From Candidatus Jettenia sp. (GTDB lineage Bacteria; Planctomycetota; Brocadiia; Brocadiales; Brocadiaceae), in contig CP091278.1 of assembly GCA_021650895.1 (NCBI GenBank), forward strand, positions 3,563,659 to 3,627,658: a DNA stretch of 64,000 nt. The letters run 5' to 3'. Made by a program: the position numbers and the translations under genes. The notes beneath the pieces are model-generated. The model made no database searches. It saw nothing but the letters and a program-made list of their open reading frames with translations, and was not told the DNA's origin. Shown here piece after piece: positions 55,347-64,000 of this stretch (the first letter of the stretch is position 1; every line of letters starts with the position of its first letter).

Positions 55347-58300
55347 ATGAATATCTCAGAACCATTCATTCGCCGTCCTGTCATGACAACGGTTGTCATG
55401 ATAGGAGTACTCCTCGCGGGCATTATAGGATATAGGATTCTACCCGTAAGCGATCTTCCCAATGTTGACTTTCCGACACTCCTGATAAGTGCAAATCTTC
55501 CCGGGTCGAGTTCTGAAACAATGGCTTCTTCCGTTGCTACCCCCCTGGAACGACAATTTTCTACCATAGAAGGTCTCAGTTCTATGACTTCTGTCAGTTC
55601 CTTAGGGAATACTCAAATCACGCTCCAGTTTGATTTGAGCCGGGATCTTGATGCTGCTGCCCAGGATGTTCAGACTGCGATTACTCAGGCTACACCATTC
55701 CTGCCCAGGGATATGCCACAACCTCCGACGTATGAAAAGGTAAATCCTGCTGATCAACCTATCCTGTTCATTGCTTTAACTTCCCGTACACTCCCTCTTT
55801 GGGAGTTGAATGATTATGCAGATACACTCATGGCTCAGAGTATTTCTATGATCAGTGGGGTAGCACAGGTACAGATTTTCGGACCTCAGAAGTATGCTGT
55901 TCGTGTTCAACTTAATCCGCACTTACTTGCAAGCCGGGGAATTGGAATTGATGAAGTAGAAGAATCGCTCCAGAATGAGAATATCAATTTGCCTACAGGA
56001 TCTCTGTATGGACCACAGAAAGCATTTACTATTCTGGCTACCGGACAGTTATTCAAAGCCGATGCCTATCGTTCCATCATTACTGCTTATCGTAACGGTT
56101 CTCCGGTATATCTTGAAGAATTGGGAAAGGTTATTGACAGCGTCGAAAACGATAAAGCAGCAGCCTGGTATACAAATCAGGATGGAAGTCAACGGGCTAT
56201 TGTACTTGCGATACGGCGTCAGCCAGGAACGAATACTGTTGCAGTAGCAAAAGCTGTCAAAGAGCTGTTACCTGTCTTTGAATCGTATCTTCCACCTTCG
56301 GCTAAGTTACATATTCTTTATGATCAGTCAGAATCGACCCGTGAATCAATTTACGAAGTCAAGTTTACTATGGTATTGACCTTAGCTTTAGTCATTATGG
56401 CTATATTTCTTTTCCTGCGTAATCTCTCAGCCACGGTAATTCCCAGCCTGGCGCTCCCCTTATCTATTGTGGGCACCTTTGCAGCTATGTATCTGCTAGG
56501 ATATAGTATAGATAACCTTTCCCTTGTTGCCCTTATTCTTGCGATTGGGTTTGTAGTAGATGATGCTATAGTCATGCTTGAAAATATCGTTCGGCATATG
56601 GAGATGGGAAAGAAACCTCTTCAAGCAGCACTCCATGGCTCAAAAGAGATAGGTTTTACTATCTTGTCCATGACACTTTCACTTACCGCTGTGTTTATTC
56701 CGGTACTCTTCATGGGAGGGGTTATTGGAAGATTATTTCGCGAGTTTGCTGTAACGATCTGTGTGGCAATTTTGATTTCTGGCTTTGTTTCTTTAACCCT
56801 TACTCCCATGCTTTGCAGTCGCTTTTTACGTCCGTTGAAAGAGAAAAAATACGGACGTTTTTATATGATCACTGAGCGTTTTTTTGATGGTATGCTTAAG
56901 GTTTATGAGTGGAGCCTCAAGAGGGTTTTAAATCACCGGTTAGCTATCATGATTATTTTTGGCATCATATTTCTTGCTACAGGTTATCTTTTTATCGCGA
57001 TACCAAAAGGATTTCTTCCTAATGAGGATCAAGGTACGATCTTTACTATTACAGAAGCACAACAGGGAACCTCTTTTGATAAGATGGTACAGCTTCAACA
57101 AAATGTTGCTGATATTATTCAAAAAGACCCGAATGTCAAGAGCTTCTATTCAAGTGTTGGTAGTTCTAGTATAACTGTCAGTCCCAACCAGGGTGCTATG
57201 TTTATCCATTTAAAGCCTCGCCCGGAGCGTCGCCTGAGTTCTGAAGAAGTAATCGAGCAATTACGTTCAAAACTGACTGCGCTCCCTGACATCAGAGTTT
57301 TTATGCAGGATCCTCCTGAGATTCACATAGGAGGCCAAATGACAAAAAGCCTTTATCAATTTACCTTACAGAGTCCCAATATAGAAGATCTTTATCATTA
57401 TGCTTCAATTCTGGAAGTTAAAATGCGTGAATTACCGATATTACAGGACGTTACCAGCGATCTGCAGATGAACAATCCCCAGATAAATGTAGCGATTCAT
57501 CGGGACAAGGCCTCAACCCTTGGTGTAACGGCAAAACGGATTGAAAATACGCTTTATTGCTCTTATGGTAATCGATGGGTCTCGACTATCTATGCACCAA
57601 ATGATCAATATAAGGTTATTATGGAATTGGAGCCACAGTATCAGATGGACCCCAGTGCCTTGTCCATGCTCTATGTGAATTCTTCGAATGGTTATCCGGT
57701 TCCTTTACATACCGTTGCAACGCTGACAGAGAATCTGGGACCACAGACAATTAATCACTCAGGACAGTTTCCCTCTGTTACGATCTCATTTAACCTTAAA
57801 TCAGGGATCTCGCTGGGTGAAGCTATAGCAAAGGTAGACAAGCTTGCACATGAGATATTGCCTCCCACTATGAAGACCAGCTTTCAAGGTGCCGCACAAG
57901 AGTTTCAATCATCATTGAAAGGTTTGGGAATCCTCCTTCTTTTTGCTATTGTGGTTATTTATATGGTACTCAGTATCCTTTATGAGAGCTTTATCCATCC
58001 AATAACCATTTTATCAGGACTTCCCTCCGCAGGATTTGGAGCACTACTGACACTGTTTGTTTTCGGTATTGATCTGGACGTTTACGCTTTTGTGGGCCTC
58101 ATTATGTTGATAGGAATCGTCAAGAAGAATGCCATTATGCAGATTGATTTTGCTTTGGAAGCTCAGAGGCAGGAGGGTAAAACCCCTTTAGATGCAATCT
58201 ATCAGGGTTGCGTTGTCCGGTTCCGCCCGATTATGATGACGACCCTGGCTGCTTTTTTGGGTGCTTTACCTCTTGCGATAGGCTTCGGTGCAGGAGGAGA

Positions 58301-58484
58301 GGCCCGTCGTCCATTAGGCATTGTCATGGTAGGAGGTCTGCTCTTTTCGCAAATTATCACACTCTATCTTACTCCTGTTTTTTATACGTATATGGATACG
58401 TTTCAAGAAAAAATCCGAAAATTCTCACAACGCTTATCGTATAAAAAAGAGATAAACCTTGGATGTGCTGAAAAAGCAAGGTAA
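55347..58484 (+). CDS. RND multidrug efflux transporter (AcrB/HAE1 family)
   Basis: 1045 residues, twelve membrane helices and two large periplasmic loops. FIRRPVMTTVVMIGVLLAGI at the start; proton-relay helix ALILAIGFVVDDAIVMLENI (D-D pair) and the second-half equivalents (MLIGIVKKNAIMQIDFALEA). This is the HAE1 drug class, not the metal class. The ATG at 55347 has GGGG upstream; an upstream TTG at 55320 adds nine residues. Forms an operon with tetR and the fusion protein. The outer-membrane partner may be the TolC-like protein at 60513. Confidence 0.96.
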   Translation: MNISEPFIRRPVMTTVVMIGVLLAGIIGYRILPVSDLPNVDFPTLLISANLPGSSSETMASSVATPLERQFSTIEGLSSMTSVSSLGNTQITLQFDLSRDLDAAAQDVQTAITQATPFLPRDMPQPPTYEKVNPADQPILFIALTSRTLPLWELNDYADTLMAQSISMISGVAQVQIFGPQKYAVRVQLNPHLLASRGIGIDEVEESLQNENINLPTGSLYGPQKAFTILATGQLFKADAYRSIITAYRNGSPVYLEELGKVIDSVENDKAAAWYTNQDGSQRAIVLAIRRQPGTNTVAVAKAVKELLPVFESYLPPSAKLHILYDQSESTRESIYEVKFTMVLTLALVIMAIFLFLRNLSATVIPSLALPLSIVGTFAAMYLLGYSIDNLSLVALILAIGFVVDDAIVMLENIVRHMEMGKKPLQAALHGSKEIGFTILSMTLSLTAVFIPVLFMGGVIGRLFREFAVTICVAILISGFVSLTLTPMLCSRFLRPLKEKKYGRFYMITERFFDGMLKVYEWSLKRVLNHRLAIMIIFGIIFLATGYLFIAIPKGFLPNEDQGTIFTITEAQQGTSFDKMVQLQQNVADIIQKDPNVKSFYSSVGSSSITVSPNQGAMFIHLKPRPERRLSSEEVIEQLRSKLTALPDIRVFMQDPPEIHIGGQMTKSLYQFTLQSPNIEDLYHYASILEVKMRELPILQDVTSDLQMNNPQINVAIHRDKASTLGVTAKRIENTLYCSYGNRWVSTIYAPNDQYKVIMELEPQYQMDPSALSMLYVNSSNGYPVPLHTVATLTENLGPQTINHSGQFPSVTISFNLKSGISLGEAIAKVDKLAHEILPPTMKTSFQGAAQEFQSSLKGLGILLLFAIVVIYMVLSILYESFIHPITILSGLPSAGFGALLTLFVFGIDLDVYAFVGLIMLIGIVKKNAIMQIDFALEAQRQEGKTPLDAIYQGCVVRFRPIMMTTLAAFLGALPLAIGFGAGGEARRPLGIVMVGGLLFSQIITLYLTPVFYTYMDTFQEKIRKFSQRLSYKKEINLGCAEKAR

Positions 58485-58641
58485 TATTTTATGAGATGTA
58501 GGACAAGACTTGAATAAGTGATGTTTTATGTTATAGTATTACGAAATGGTCAGAAGATTTTTTATTGAGAAATCTTGTCCTTGCGTGGGATGTGCGAGGA
58601 GGGAACGTATTTGATTTCAGATGGAATAAAGGAGAATAAGT

Positions 58642-59517
58642 ATGTTTGAGGGTTCCTTTGTAGCATTAGTCACACCATTTAAAAATGGAGAAGTTGACTA
58701 TAAAAAACTAAAAGAACTCATTGAGTACCATATTGAGAATGGGACAAATGGGATTGTCCCCTGTGGCACGACTGGTGAGTCTGCAACCCTTTCATTTGAT
58801 GAACACGAACGGGTAATTGGTGAGGTTGTCAGCATGGTGGCCGGGAGAATCATCGTTCTGGCAGGAACCGGTTCAAACAATAGCAGGGAAGCGTTACGCC
58901 TGACAAAGCATGCTAAAAAGTCGGGGGCACATGGGGCATTGCTCATTACTCCTTACTATAATAAACCCACACCAGAGGGACTTTACCGGCATTATAAATT
59001 GATTGCAGAAGAGGTCGATATCCCTATTGTAATATATAATGTTCCTTCCCGAACTGGTATATCCATTCTGCCAGAGACCGTAGCAAAACTTTCTGAAATG
59101 AAAAATATTGTTGGAATAAAAGAAGCGAGCGGAAATATTGATCAGACAACCCAGATATTGCAATGGTGTAATATCACAGTTCTTTCGGGGGATGATTCTC
59201 TTACCTTGCCTATTATGTCAGTTGGAGGGAAGGGGGTAATATCGGTAGTAGCCAATATTGTTCCTGCGGATGTAGCCGCATTGACCCGTCATTGTTTAGA
59301 AAGTAATTTTGACGCAGCGAGGAAGTGCCATCATAAACTTTTTCCACTTTCAAAAGGCATGTTTATAGAAACAAATCCTATTCCGGTAAAAACTGCTATG
59401 AGATTGTTGGGAAGGATAAATGGTGAGATGCGTTTACCGCTTTGCGATATGACTCAGGAGCATGAGAGCCAGTTAGTGAGTATTCTGAAAAAATATGGTT
59501 TAATGTCCACAGTTTGA
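58642..59517 (+). CDS. dapA: 4-hydroxy-tetrahydrodipicolinate synthase
   Basis: Condenses pyruvate with aspartate semialdehyde in the lysine/diaminopimelate pathway. GTTGESATLSFDEH, YNVPSRTG with the proton-relay tyrosine and VGIKEASGNIDQ with the Schiff-base lysine are all present. 291 residues. AAGGAG precedes the ATG. About 157 nt separate it from the pump gene. Confidence 0.97.
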   Translation: MFEGSFVALVTPFKNGEVDYKKLKELIEYHIENGTNGIVPCGTTGESATLSFDEHERVIGEVVSMVAGRIIVLAGTGSNNSREALRLTKHAKKSGAHGALLITPYYNKPTPEGLYRHYKLIAEEVDIPIVIYNVPSRTGISILPETVAKLSEMKNIVGIKEASGNIDQTTQILQWCNITVLSGDDSLTLPIMSVGGKGVISVVANIVPADVAALTRHCLESNFDAARKCHHKLFPLSKGMFIETNPIPVKTAMRLLGRINGEMRLPLCDMTQEHESQLVSILKKYGLMSTV

Positions 59518-59937
59518 TTTCCTCGTTGAGCGATATAACAAGCAAAACGAATAGGGAAAGATAATAATGCATAGCGCAGCAAAGCCGCAACCAAAAAGAG
59601 TTTAACCACAAAGCACACAAAGTTTTACACAAAGAATACAAAGAAAAGCTTACAAAAAAAGAAGTTTTTACAGGGTAATACTATAAATCTGGCGTATTGG
59701 CAGGGGCTGAAGATTTTTAGTCTTTACACTGAACGTTTTATCCAAAAAAGTTGCCAAAGGCTTCCTCATTGGACGTATAGAAATTTCAATCCTGAGTAGG
59801 GCAACCCTTTAGGGTTGCCTGGCAAGGCTAAGGCCTCGCCCTGCATCAATTCTGTTTGTTTCATGAGTAGGGACAGGTTGTAACATGCCTCTGCAGCTAA
59901 AGGAAGCTTAATTTGAGACACGGAAAAGGAGTTTGTT
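59518..59937. other. Intergenic region with dispersed repeat copy C
   Basis: About 420 nt without a gene. 59795-59865 holds a reverse-oriented copy of the 52931 repeat: GCAACCC-TTTA-GGGTTGC (59801-59818) and GGCAAGGC...CTCGCC (59821-59840), then CTGCATCAAT. Around 59605-59645 there is an ACCACAAAGCACACAAAG-type repeat, common in intergenic regions here (also near 14040). Confidence 0.6.
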
Positions 59938-60501
59938 TTGGTAGATAAAAAGAAAATTATAGAATCTATCCGTTTGTTCATCGAGGGTATTGGTGAAGAT
60001 CCCGCTCGTGAGGGGCTTAGAGAGACACCGGAAAGAGTTGCCGATATGTGTGAAGAGATATTTGCAGGCATTGGAATAGATTCACATGCAGAGATAAAGG
60101 TATTAAAATCTGAAAAGTACGATGAGATCGTACTCTTAAAGGATATTCCCTTTTACTCAATATGTGAACATCACCTTCTCCCGTTTAGTGGCGTCGCACA
60201 TGTAGCCTATATTCCGCAAGGAAATAGAGTAACAGGGATTAGTAAACTGGCAAGGGTTGTTGAAATAGAGGCAAAGCGCTTGCAAGTTCAGGAAAGACTG
60301 ACCACAGACATAGCAGAGTCTATCATGAAGGCATTGCGTCCCAAAGGCGTACTCGTTATTATCGAGGCCGGGCATCTTTGCATGACTATGAGGGGCATTA
60401 AGAAACCGGGTACAACAGTACACACATCTGTTGTGCGTGGTATTTTCCGGGATAATCCTGCTACTCGTGCAGAAGCTATGGCACTTATTAAAGGACATTA
60501 A
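59938..60501 (+). CDS. folE: GTP cyclohydrolase I
   Basis: First step of folate/pterin synthesis. [20 protein letters not shown] with the zinc ligands, [16 protein letters not shown], and [20 protein letters not shown] are signatures. Start is TTG at 59938 with AAGGAG 7 nt upstream; no ATG exists at a suitable place. 187 residues. Twelve nt before the TolC-like gene. Confidence 0.97.
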   Translation: MVDKKKIIESIRLFIEGIGEDPAREGLRETPERVADMCEEIFAGIGIDSHAEIKVLKSEKYDEIVLLKDIPFYSICEHHLLPFSGVAHVAYIPQGNRVTGISKLARVVEIEAKRLQVQERLTTDIAESIMKALRPKGVLVIIEAGHLCMTMRGIKKPGTTVHTSVVRGIFRDNPATRAEAMALIKGH

Positions 60502-60512
60502 CTCAAATACCC

Positions 60513-62132
60513 ATGATAAAAAAAATTACCAAAGACAGGAATCCTTACCGTAAAATATTCTTTTTAGCTAGTATCTTATTTCTGATTTTATCTTATGGCG
60601 TTTTTTCCTTTGGCGAAGAAGATCAAACGACGGTACAGATACCTTCTGCAATATCACCGGAAAATACTATAGAAATAGTTGCAAACCTAAAGTCTCTTAG
60701 TCTTGGTGTAAGAGAAAGCATTCTTTATGCATTGCGCAATAATTTTGATATCGAATTATCAAGATTGAATTCAGACTTAAGTGATTATGATATTACTATA
60801 GAAAAAGCAAGGTACGACCCTGTCATGTCGTTAACCGGTACTATTGAAAATAATGATACCCCTATTAATAGTGAATTGGTTGGTGGCTTTGAAACAACAG
60901 TCTTTACTCCTTTTATTCAACGGGGAAGAACAGCGAGCGCCGTGATTCAATCTCTCATTCCTACAGGTGCAACCTTGGCTTTAGAGTATAACATATTTAG
61001 AGATTTTGTCGATCCCAACCGTTTCCGGTTCTTAAATCCATCCGTTACCAACTTCCTTGAGGCAAGGATTACACAACCTTTATTAAAAGGCGCTGGCTGG
61101 TTTTATAACAGGAGTCTTATTTATATCGCCCGAAATAATAAAAAGATTTCCCTCGCTCAATTTAAAACTACAGCAATAGAGGTCTCTAATTCTATCCAAG
61201 AAGCATATTGGAATTTCGTTAAGGCATTGGAGGATTTAAAGGTAGCACAAAAATCTCTGGAACGTGCAGAAGATTTATTGAGAAAGAATAAAATACAAGT
61301 AGAAGCGGGTACCCTTGCACCAATTGAGATTATCGATGCAGAAGCCGGGGTAGCATCGAGGGTTGAGGCAGTAATTTCTGCGGAGAATGCTATTAAGGAT
61401 AGTGAAGATGAACTCAAAAGAATTATGAATCTGGAAAATAACGAGATTATTTCGGATGCTACTATTATTCCTATTGACGAGCCGAGTTTTGAGCCGAAAA
61501 AAATTGAATTAAAGGATGCCATTAAGACAGCTATGGAGAGGCGTCCTGAATTATATGAACTTCAACTTAGGGTTGAAAATGCAGGTATGCAGACCAGAAG
61601 ACGAAAGAACGAATTATATCCACAATTAGATTTTACCGGAGGAGTGCGATACACGGGTCTTGGGGAGGATGTAGATGATGCCAATTCCTCTACAGTTTCG
61701 GAGGACTTTCAGGGGGAATTTTTTGGACTTTCCCTGTCGATTCCTGTTGGAAACCGGTCAGCGAGGAGCGAATATAATAAATCAAAAATCGAAAAACGAC
61801 AAGCTCATATGAATGTTAAAAAAAAGGAATTAGATATTGTCGTAGAGGTGCGGGAGGCCGTTCGGGATGTGATAACAAATAGAGGGCGGGTTAATGCTAC
61901 AAGGAAAGCCAGGGAGTTGGCACAAGAGAGGTTAGAATCTGAAGAGAAGAAATTTAGTGTGGGCAGAACAACGAGTCTGGAAGTATTACGTGCACAGGAG
62001 GATTTGGCAACTGCGGAAGGTAATGCGGCAAAAGCAATTGTCGATTATGAGATATCTCTCGGTAATTTAGAGAAGGCTAAAGGAACGATCCTCGATGCTT
62101 ATAATATCATGTTGGAAGAAGAAACTATGTAA
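60513..62132 (+). CDS. TolC-family outer-membrane efflux protein
   Basis: 539 residues with signal IFFLASILFLILSYGVFSFG and the two-repeat TolC layout: long helices (ALRNNFDIELSRLNSDLSDY, VQEAYWNFVKALEDLKVAQK-type and KTAMERRPELYELQLRVENA) and beta parts. Forms the outer-membrane channel of tripartite pumps; 11 nt after folE and ~2 kb after the RND pump, so it may complete that system. Its stop codon lies in the left arm of the terminator. Confidence 0.92.
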   Translation: MIKKITKDRNPYRKIFFLASILFLILSYGVFSFGEEDQTTVQIPSAISPENTIEIVANLKSLSLGVRESILYALRNNFDIELSRLNSDLSDYDITIEKARYDPVMSLTGTIENNDTPINSELVGGFETTVFTPFIQRGRTASAVIQSLIPTGATLALEYNIFRDFVDPNRFRFLNPSVTNFLEARITQPLLKGAGWFYNRSLIYIARNNKKISLAQFKTTAIEVSNSIQEAYWNFVKALEDLKVAQKSLERAEDLLRKNKIQVEAGTLAPIEIIDAEAGVASRVEAVISAENAIKDSEDELKRIMNLENNEIISDATIIPIDEPSFEPKKIELKDAIKTAMERRPELYELQLRVENAGMQTRRRKNELYPQLDFTGGVRYTGLGEDVDDANSSTVSEDFQGEFFGLSLSIPVGNRSARSEYNKSKIEKRQAHMNVKKKELDIVVEVREAVRDVITNRGRVNATRKARELAQERLESEEKKFSVGRTTSLEVLRAQEDLATAEGNAAKAIVDYEISLGNLEKAKGTILDAYNIMLEEETM

Positions 62133-62160
62133 ATCTCACCAGGGAGATTTACATAGTTTC
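62121..62160 (+). terminator. Rho-independent terminator with 17-bp perfect stem
   Basis: GAAACTATGTAAATCTC (62121-62137) pairs perfectly with 62144-62160 across a 6-nt loop and is followed by TTT. The TolC stop codon TAA (62130-62132) lies within the left arm. Confidence 0.85.
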
Positions 62161-62192
62161 TTTGTGGCAAGAATTCCGGAAAAGATTACCAC

Positions 62193-62300
62193 GATAGACA
62201 ACTTAAAGAGAAACACTCCTGGCTATTGTTCTCTCATTTACAGTCTCTTCTCATGAAAAAACAGGAGTTGATGTAGGACAAAGCTTCACAGGTTGTCCGA
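62193..62300 (+). repeat. Dispersed repeat, copy B (degenerate)
   Basis: ATAGACAACTTAAAGAGAAA at the start and GAGTTGATGTAGGACAAAGC near 62266 match copy A at 52931-53050 in order and spacing, with losses in the middle. Supports a family of at least three copies. Confidence 0.6.
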
Positions 62301-62458
62301 GAATGCAGCATGCTGGTTTTCTCCATTTTAGTCATAAAAAATGGGTCAAAAATGGTTGCGTAACAGAAGTACAAAGATATAATAAAACTCTATGAAATCT
62401 CTCCAGCAAAACCACACCAAGCAGTTACATGATATGCAAGAAAACAGGATAAGTATTC

Positions 62459-62996
62459 ATGCTCAATATCCCACCCGCTTTATTTACTAAATACAGCAAA
62501 TTGTTGAATAAAAAAAGTAAGGCATTATTCCCCGAAGACATTGAGATCGTATTCTACATGGGTACGGAAGTTCCAAGCCTTTACAAAAAGCAAGAAACCT
62601 TCTGATTTGAATCCATCCGATGTGAAGGATTTTATACGCTTTCTGGCTGTACAATGCCGCGTCTCGGCTTCCTCCCAGAACCAGGCGTTTAATGCCATTT
62701 TGTTTTTATACAGGCAAGTATTAAAAACCGATTTTGGCGACCAGAGCGATAATGTGAGGGCCAGGCAGACCAAATATATACCTGTTGTGCTGTCTCGGGA
62801 GGAAGTGAATTCGGTAATAAGCAACCTTAATTATCCTTATGGCCTTGTTGTTAGGCTTTTGTACGGTTGCGGCCTCCGGTTGTTTGAGTGCATGAAGCTC
62901 AGGCTGCACAATTTCAATTCCACTAAGGACGTTATTATTTTATCAGAAAATATCATTGAAATAATTTATTGTGCTTTTTATACTTCTGATAAATAG
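62459..62996 (+). pseudogene. Decayed tyrosine recombinase (integron-integrase-like)
   Basis: An ATG at 62459 starts MLNIPPALFTKYSKLLNKK, then the frame shifts by one base in the A run near 62511-62516 and continues VRHYSPKTLRSYSTWVRKF, the SAM-like DNA-binding domain (PSDVKDFIRFLAVQC, SASSQNQAFNAILFLYRQVL) and the start of the catalytic domain with LLYGCGLRLFECMKLRLHNF, where the first catalytic arginine lies. The frame then departs from the family near residue ~130 and ends; the His-x-x-Arg and Tyr parts are missing. Inactive. It stands between the terminator and small toxin-antitoxin-like genes, and a tRNA 3' fragment lies 0.9 kb on. Confidence 0.78.
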
Positions 62997-63111
62997 TAAT
63001 CTGAAATAAATGTTACTATTGAAAATTTTTCAAAATTTTTATTCTTTTAGCCCTTTAGCGCTGAGCAATTTACCTGCAATGCAATTGTATTAATTTTTTT
63101 AGGGGTTTATC

Positions 63112-63366
63112 ATGAAAATTAAAACAATCTACGAAGAAGAAATTTTAAAAGAAATACAAGATTTGTCAGAATCCATGCAGGAAAAATTAGTCAAAATTAT
63201 GCATTTCCTAAAAAAAGAAATTATCCATCCCGAATTAAGCGAAAAGAATGCAACCGATGAATTTCTCTCTGTATGTGGAACATGGGAAGACGACAGAACC
63301 ATTAACGAACAGTTAAAGGATATTTATTCAAGCAGAAAATCAACCACAGAGATGGAGAACGTATGA
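63112..63366 (+). CDS. Small antitoxin-like protein
   Basis: 84 residues, KIKTIYEEEILKEIQDLSES then a helical middle and FLSVCGTWEDDRTINEQLKD near the end. The F-L-S-x-x-G-x-W-E-D-D-R motif is found in antitoxins next to PIN or RelE toxins. Its stop overlaps the next start by ATGA. No PIN toxin follows. Confidence 0.65.
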   Translation: MKIKTIYEEEILKEIQDLSESMQEKLVKIMHFLKKEIIHPELSEKNATDEFLSVCGTWEDDRTINEQLKDIYSSRKSTTEMENV

Positions 63367-63674
63367 AAACAGAAAAAATTCTTAATCAGTTAATTAAGCC
63401 TTTAGTACTTTCCGGGGTATATAAGGACGAAACTGTCGCACTGAAAGATATTGTAGCCACTCAGATAGAGAAGAAAATAAAGTCCTACGACAGAACTGTA
63501 AAAAACTTAAAAAAAAAATATAGAAAGGATTTTGATGTATTCTCAAAAGACTTGGAAAACAAGGCAACTCCTGAATTAGAAGACGACTGGATGGAATGGA
63601 AGGGAGCAATAGAAATGAAAGAGTCCTGGAATGAGGCATTAAAAGAGGTTATTGATAGTGAAATATCAGTTTAA
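63363..63674 (+). CDS. Hypothetical protein coupled to the antitoxin-like gene
   Basis: 103 residues, charged and helical (KTEKILNQLIKPLVLSGVYK, KSYDRTVKNLKKKYRKDFDV, DDWMEWKGAIEMKESWNEAL). Family not recognised; the coupling suggests it is the partner or an added component of a toxin-antitoxin locus. Confidence 0.6.
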   Translation: MKTEKILNQLIKPLVLSGVYKDETVALKDIVATQIEKKIKSYDRTVKNLKKKYRKDFDVFSKDLENKATPELEDDWMEWKGAIEMKESWNEALKEVIDSEISV

Positions 63675-63774
63675 TTTTCTTGAAGTGATTTCATTACTAA
63701 AAGAAAATGAACTTATATCAAAGATAGAAATAAAAACTATTGATGAAATTTATGGCTGTATAATTTTTGTATAG
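63658..63774 (+). CDS. Possible 38-residue overlapping ORF
   Basis: GTG at 63658 overlaps the end of the previous gene in another frame and reads MKYQFNFLEVISLLKENELI then KIEIKTIDEIYGCIIFV. It looks protein-like, similar in feel to a TumE-type or truncated toxin start, but is very short and may be a remnant. Confidence 0.35.
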   Translation: MKYQFNFLEVISLLKENELISKIEIKTIDEIYGCIIFV

Positions 63775-63893
63775 TAGACAATAAAAAACAAGGGATAACA
63801 TCCTATAAGATACTATCCCTTAAAGTCATACTTTTCCGGTAAAATCAAGCATTAGAGAATATTATGTAAAAGCACTAATCTCCATTAAAAAGA

Positions 63894-63938
63894 ATGGGGT
63901 TCAAGAGGTCGTGGGTTCAAATCCCGCCACCCCGACCA
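63894..63938 (+). tRNA. 3' fragment of tRNA-Pro (GGG), probable attachment site
   Basis: The 45-nt stretch from 63894 fits a tRNA from the anticodon loop onward: loop ATGGGGT with anticodon GGG, stem half TCAAG, variable loop AGGTC, T arm GTGGG-TTCAAAT-CCCGC, acceptor half CACCCCG and ACCA. An acceptor ending in G72 implies C1, a mark of proline tRNAs. The 5' half (CGGGGTG...) is not upstream. A bare 3' tRNA copy next to an integrase relic is typical of the far end of an integrated element. Confidence 0.75.
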
Positions 63939-64000
63939 ATAAATTCAAGGGTTTCACGAATTTGCCACATCTCGCTTTTCCTCAATTGTAGTCAGCCTCA

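Noticed and set aside
63816-63938. Complete tRNA gene at the right edge
   Set aside because: Only the part from the anticodon loop to CCA is present; no matching CGGGGTG 5' acceptor half or D arm occurs upstream.

Overview
The window is an AT-rich, gene-dense stretch of a Gram-negative chromosome. It carries an LptE-like lipoprotein, a TetR-MFP-RND-TolC efflux set, TatC, a PpiD-like foldase and an HtrA protease, so the cell has an inner membrane, a periplasm and an outer membrane. The base composition, the mix of housekeeping and accessory genes, many short interspersed palindromes and a c-di-AMP cyclase suggest an anammox-type planctomycete (Brocadiales). That placement is inference from style, not proof. 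No complete tRNA or rRNA gene was seen, but the window holds a complete tmRNA gene and a 3' fragment of a proline tRNA.

Layout. 1-4461 (minus): a partial unknown gene, an SdhB/FrdB iron-sulfur subunit, ftsY with a repeat-rich acidic extension, a NusB-PHP fusion and ribH. 4703-7030 (plus): tatC with an overlapping FecR-type domain that may be a frameshifted part of the same protein, then a STAS-HATPase regulator. 7159-16051 (plus): a restriction-modification island with two methyltransferases, a large PD-(D/E)XK-type nuclease and a GIY-YIG nuclease in one run. A second set follows: a D12-class adenine methyltransferase, a 98-residue protein and a STAS-like/winged-helix protein. 16111-24657: palindromic repeats, ribF, a PpiD-like foldase, topA, htrA with small membrane and coiled-coil proteins, and ssrA. 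24658-30923: a decayed accessory region just downstream of ssrA with an antirepressor-domain gene, a ribbon-helix-helix regulator, toxin-antitoxin modules (one broken by an IS, one reduced to a relic, one with a damaged toxin start), transposase remnants and a GAF-like gene broken by a 25-bp tandem duplication. Perfect 16-bp inverted repeats bound 24851-28919. 30924-35335: an asparagine-synthetase-like enzyme without the N-terminal cysteine, a GNAT/FemAB-like protein and an exported coiled-coil protein.

35612-41977 (minus): aquaporin, CCA-adding enzyme family, guaB, priA. 42315-52828 (plus): one long probable operon, purA-uppS-cdsA-phoH-ybeY-recO-TPR-lptE-folP-cdaA-cdaR-pdxJ, with a near-consensus promoter. 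It joins purine, isoprenoid-carrier, phospholipid, RNA, DNA-repair, envelope, folate, c-di-AMP and B6 functions. 53506-62160: a TetR-regulated RND pump, dapA, folE and a TolC-family protein ending in a 17-bp terminator hairpin. 62459-63938: an integrase relic, small toxin-antitoxin-like genes and a tRNA-Pro 3' fragment, which together look like the edge of an integrated island.

The main candidates for something undescribed are the 7-16 kb methyltransferase/nuclease/STAS cluster, the NusB-PHP fusion, the TatC-FecR arrangement, the inverted-repeat-bounded island after ssrA and the asparagine-synthetase/GNAT pair.
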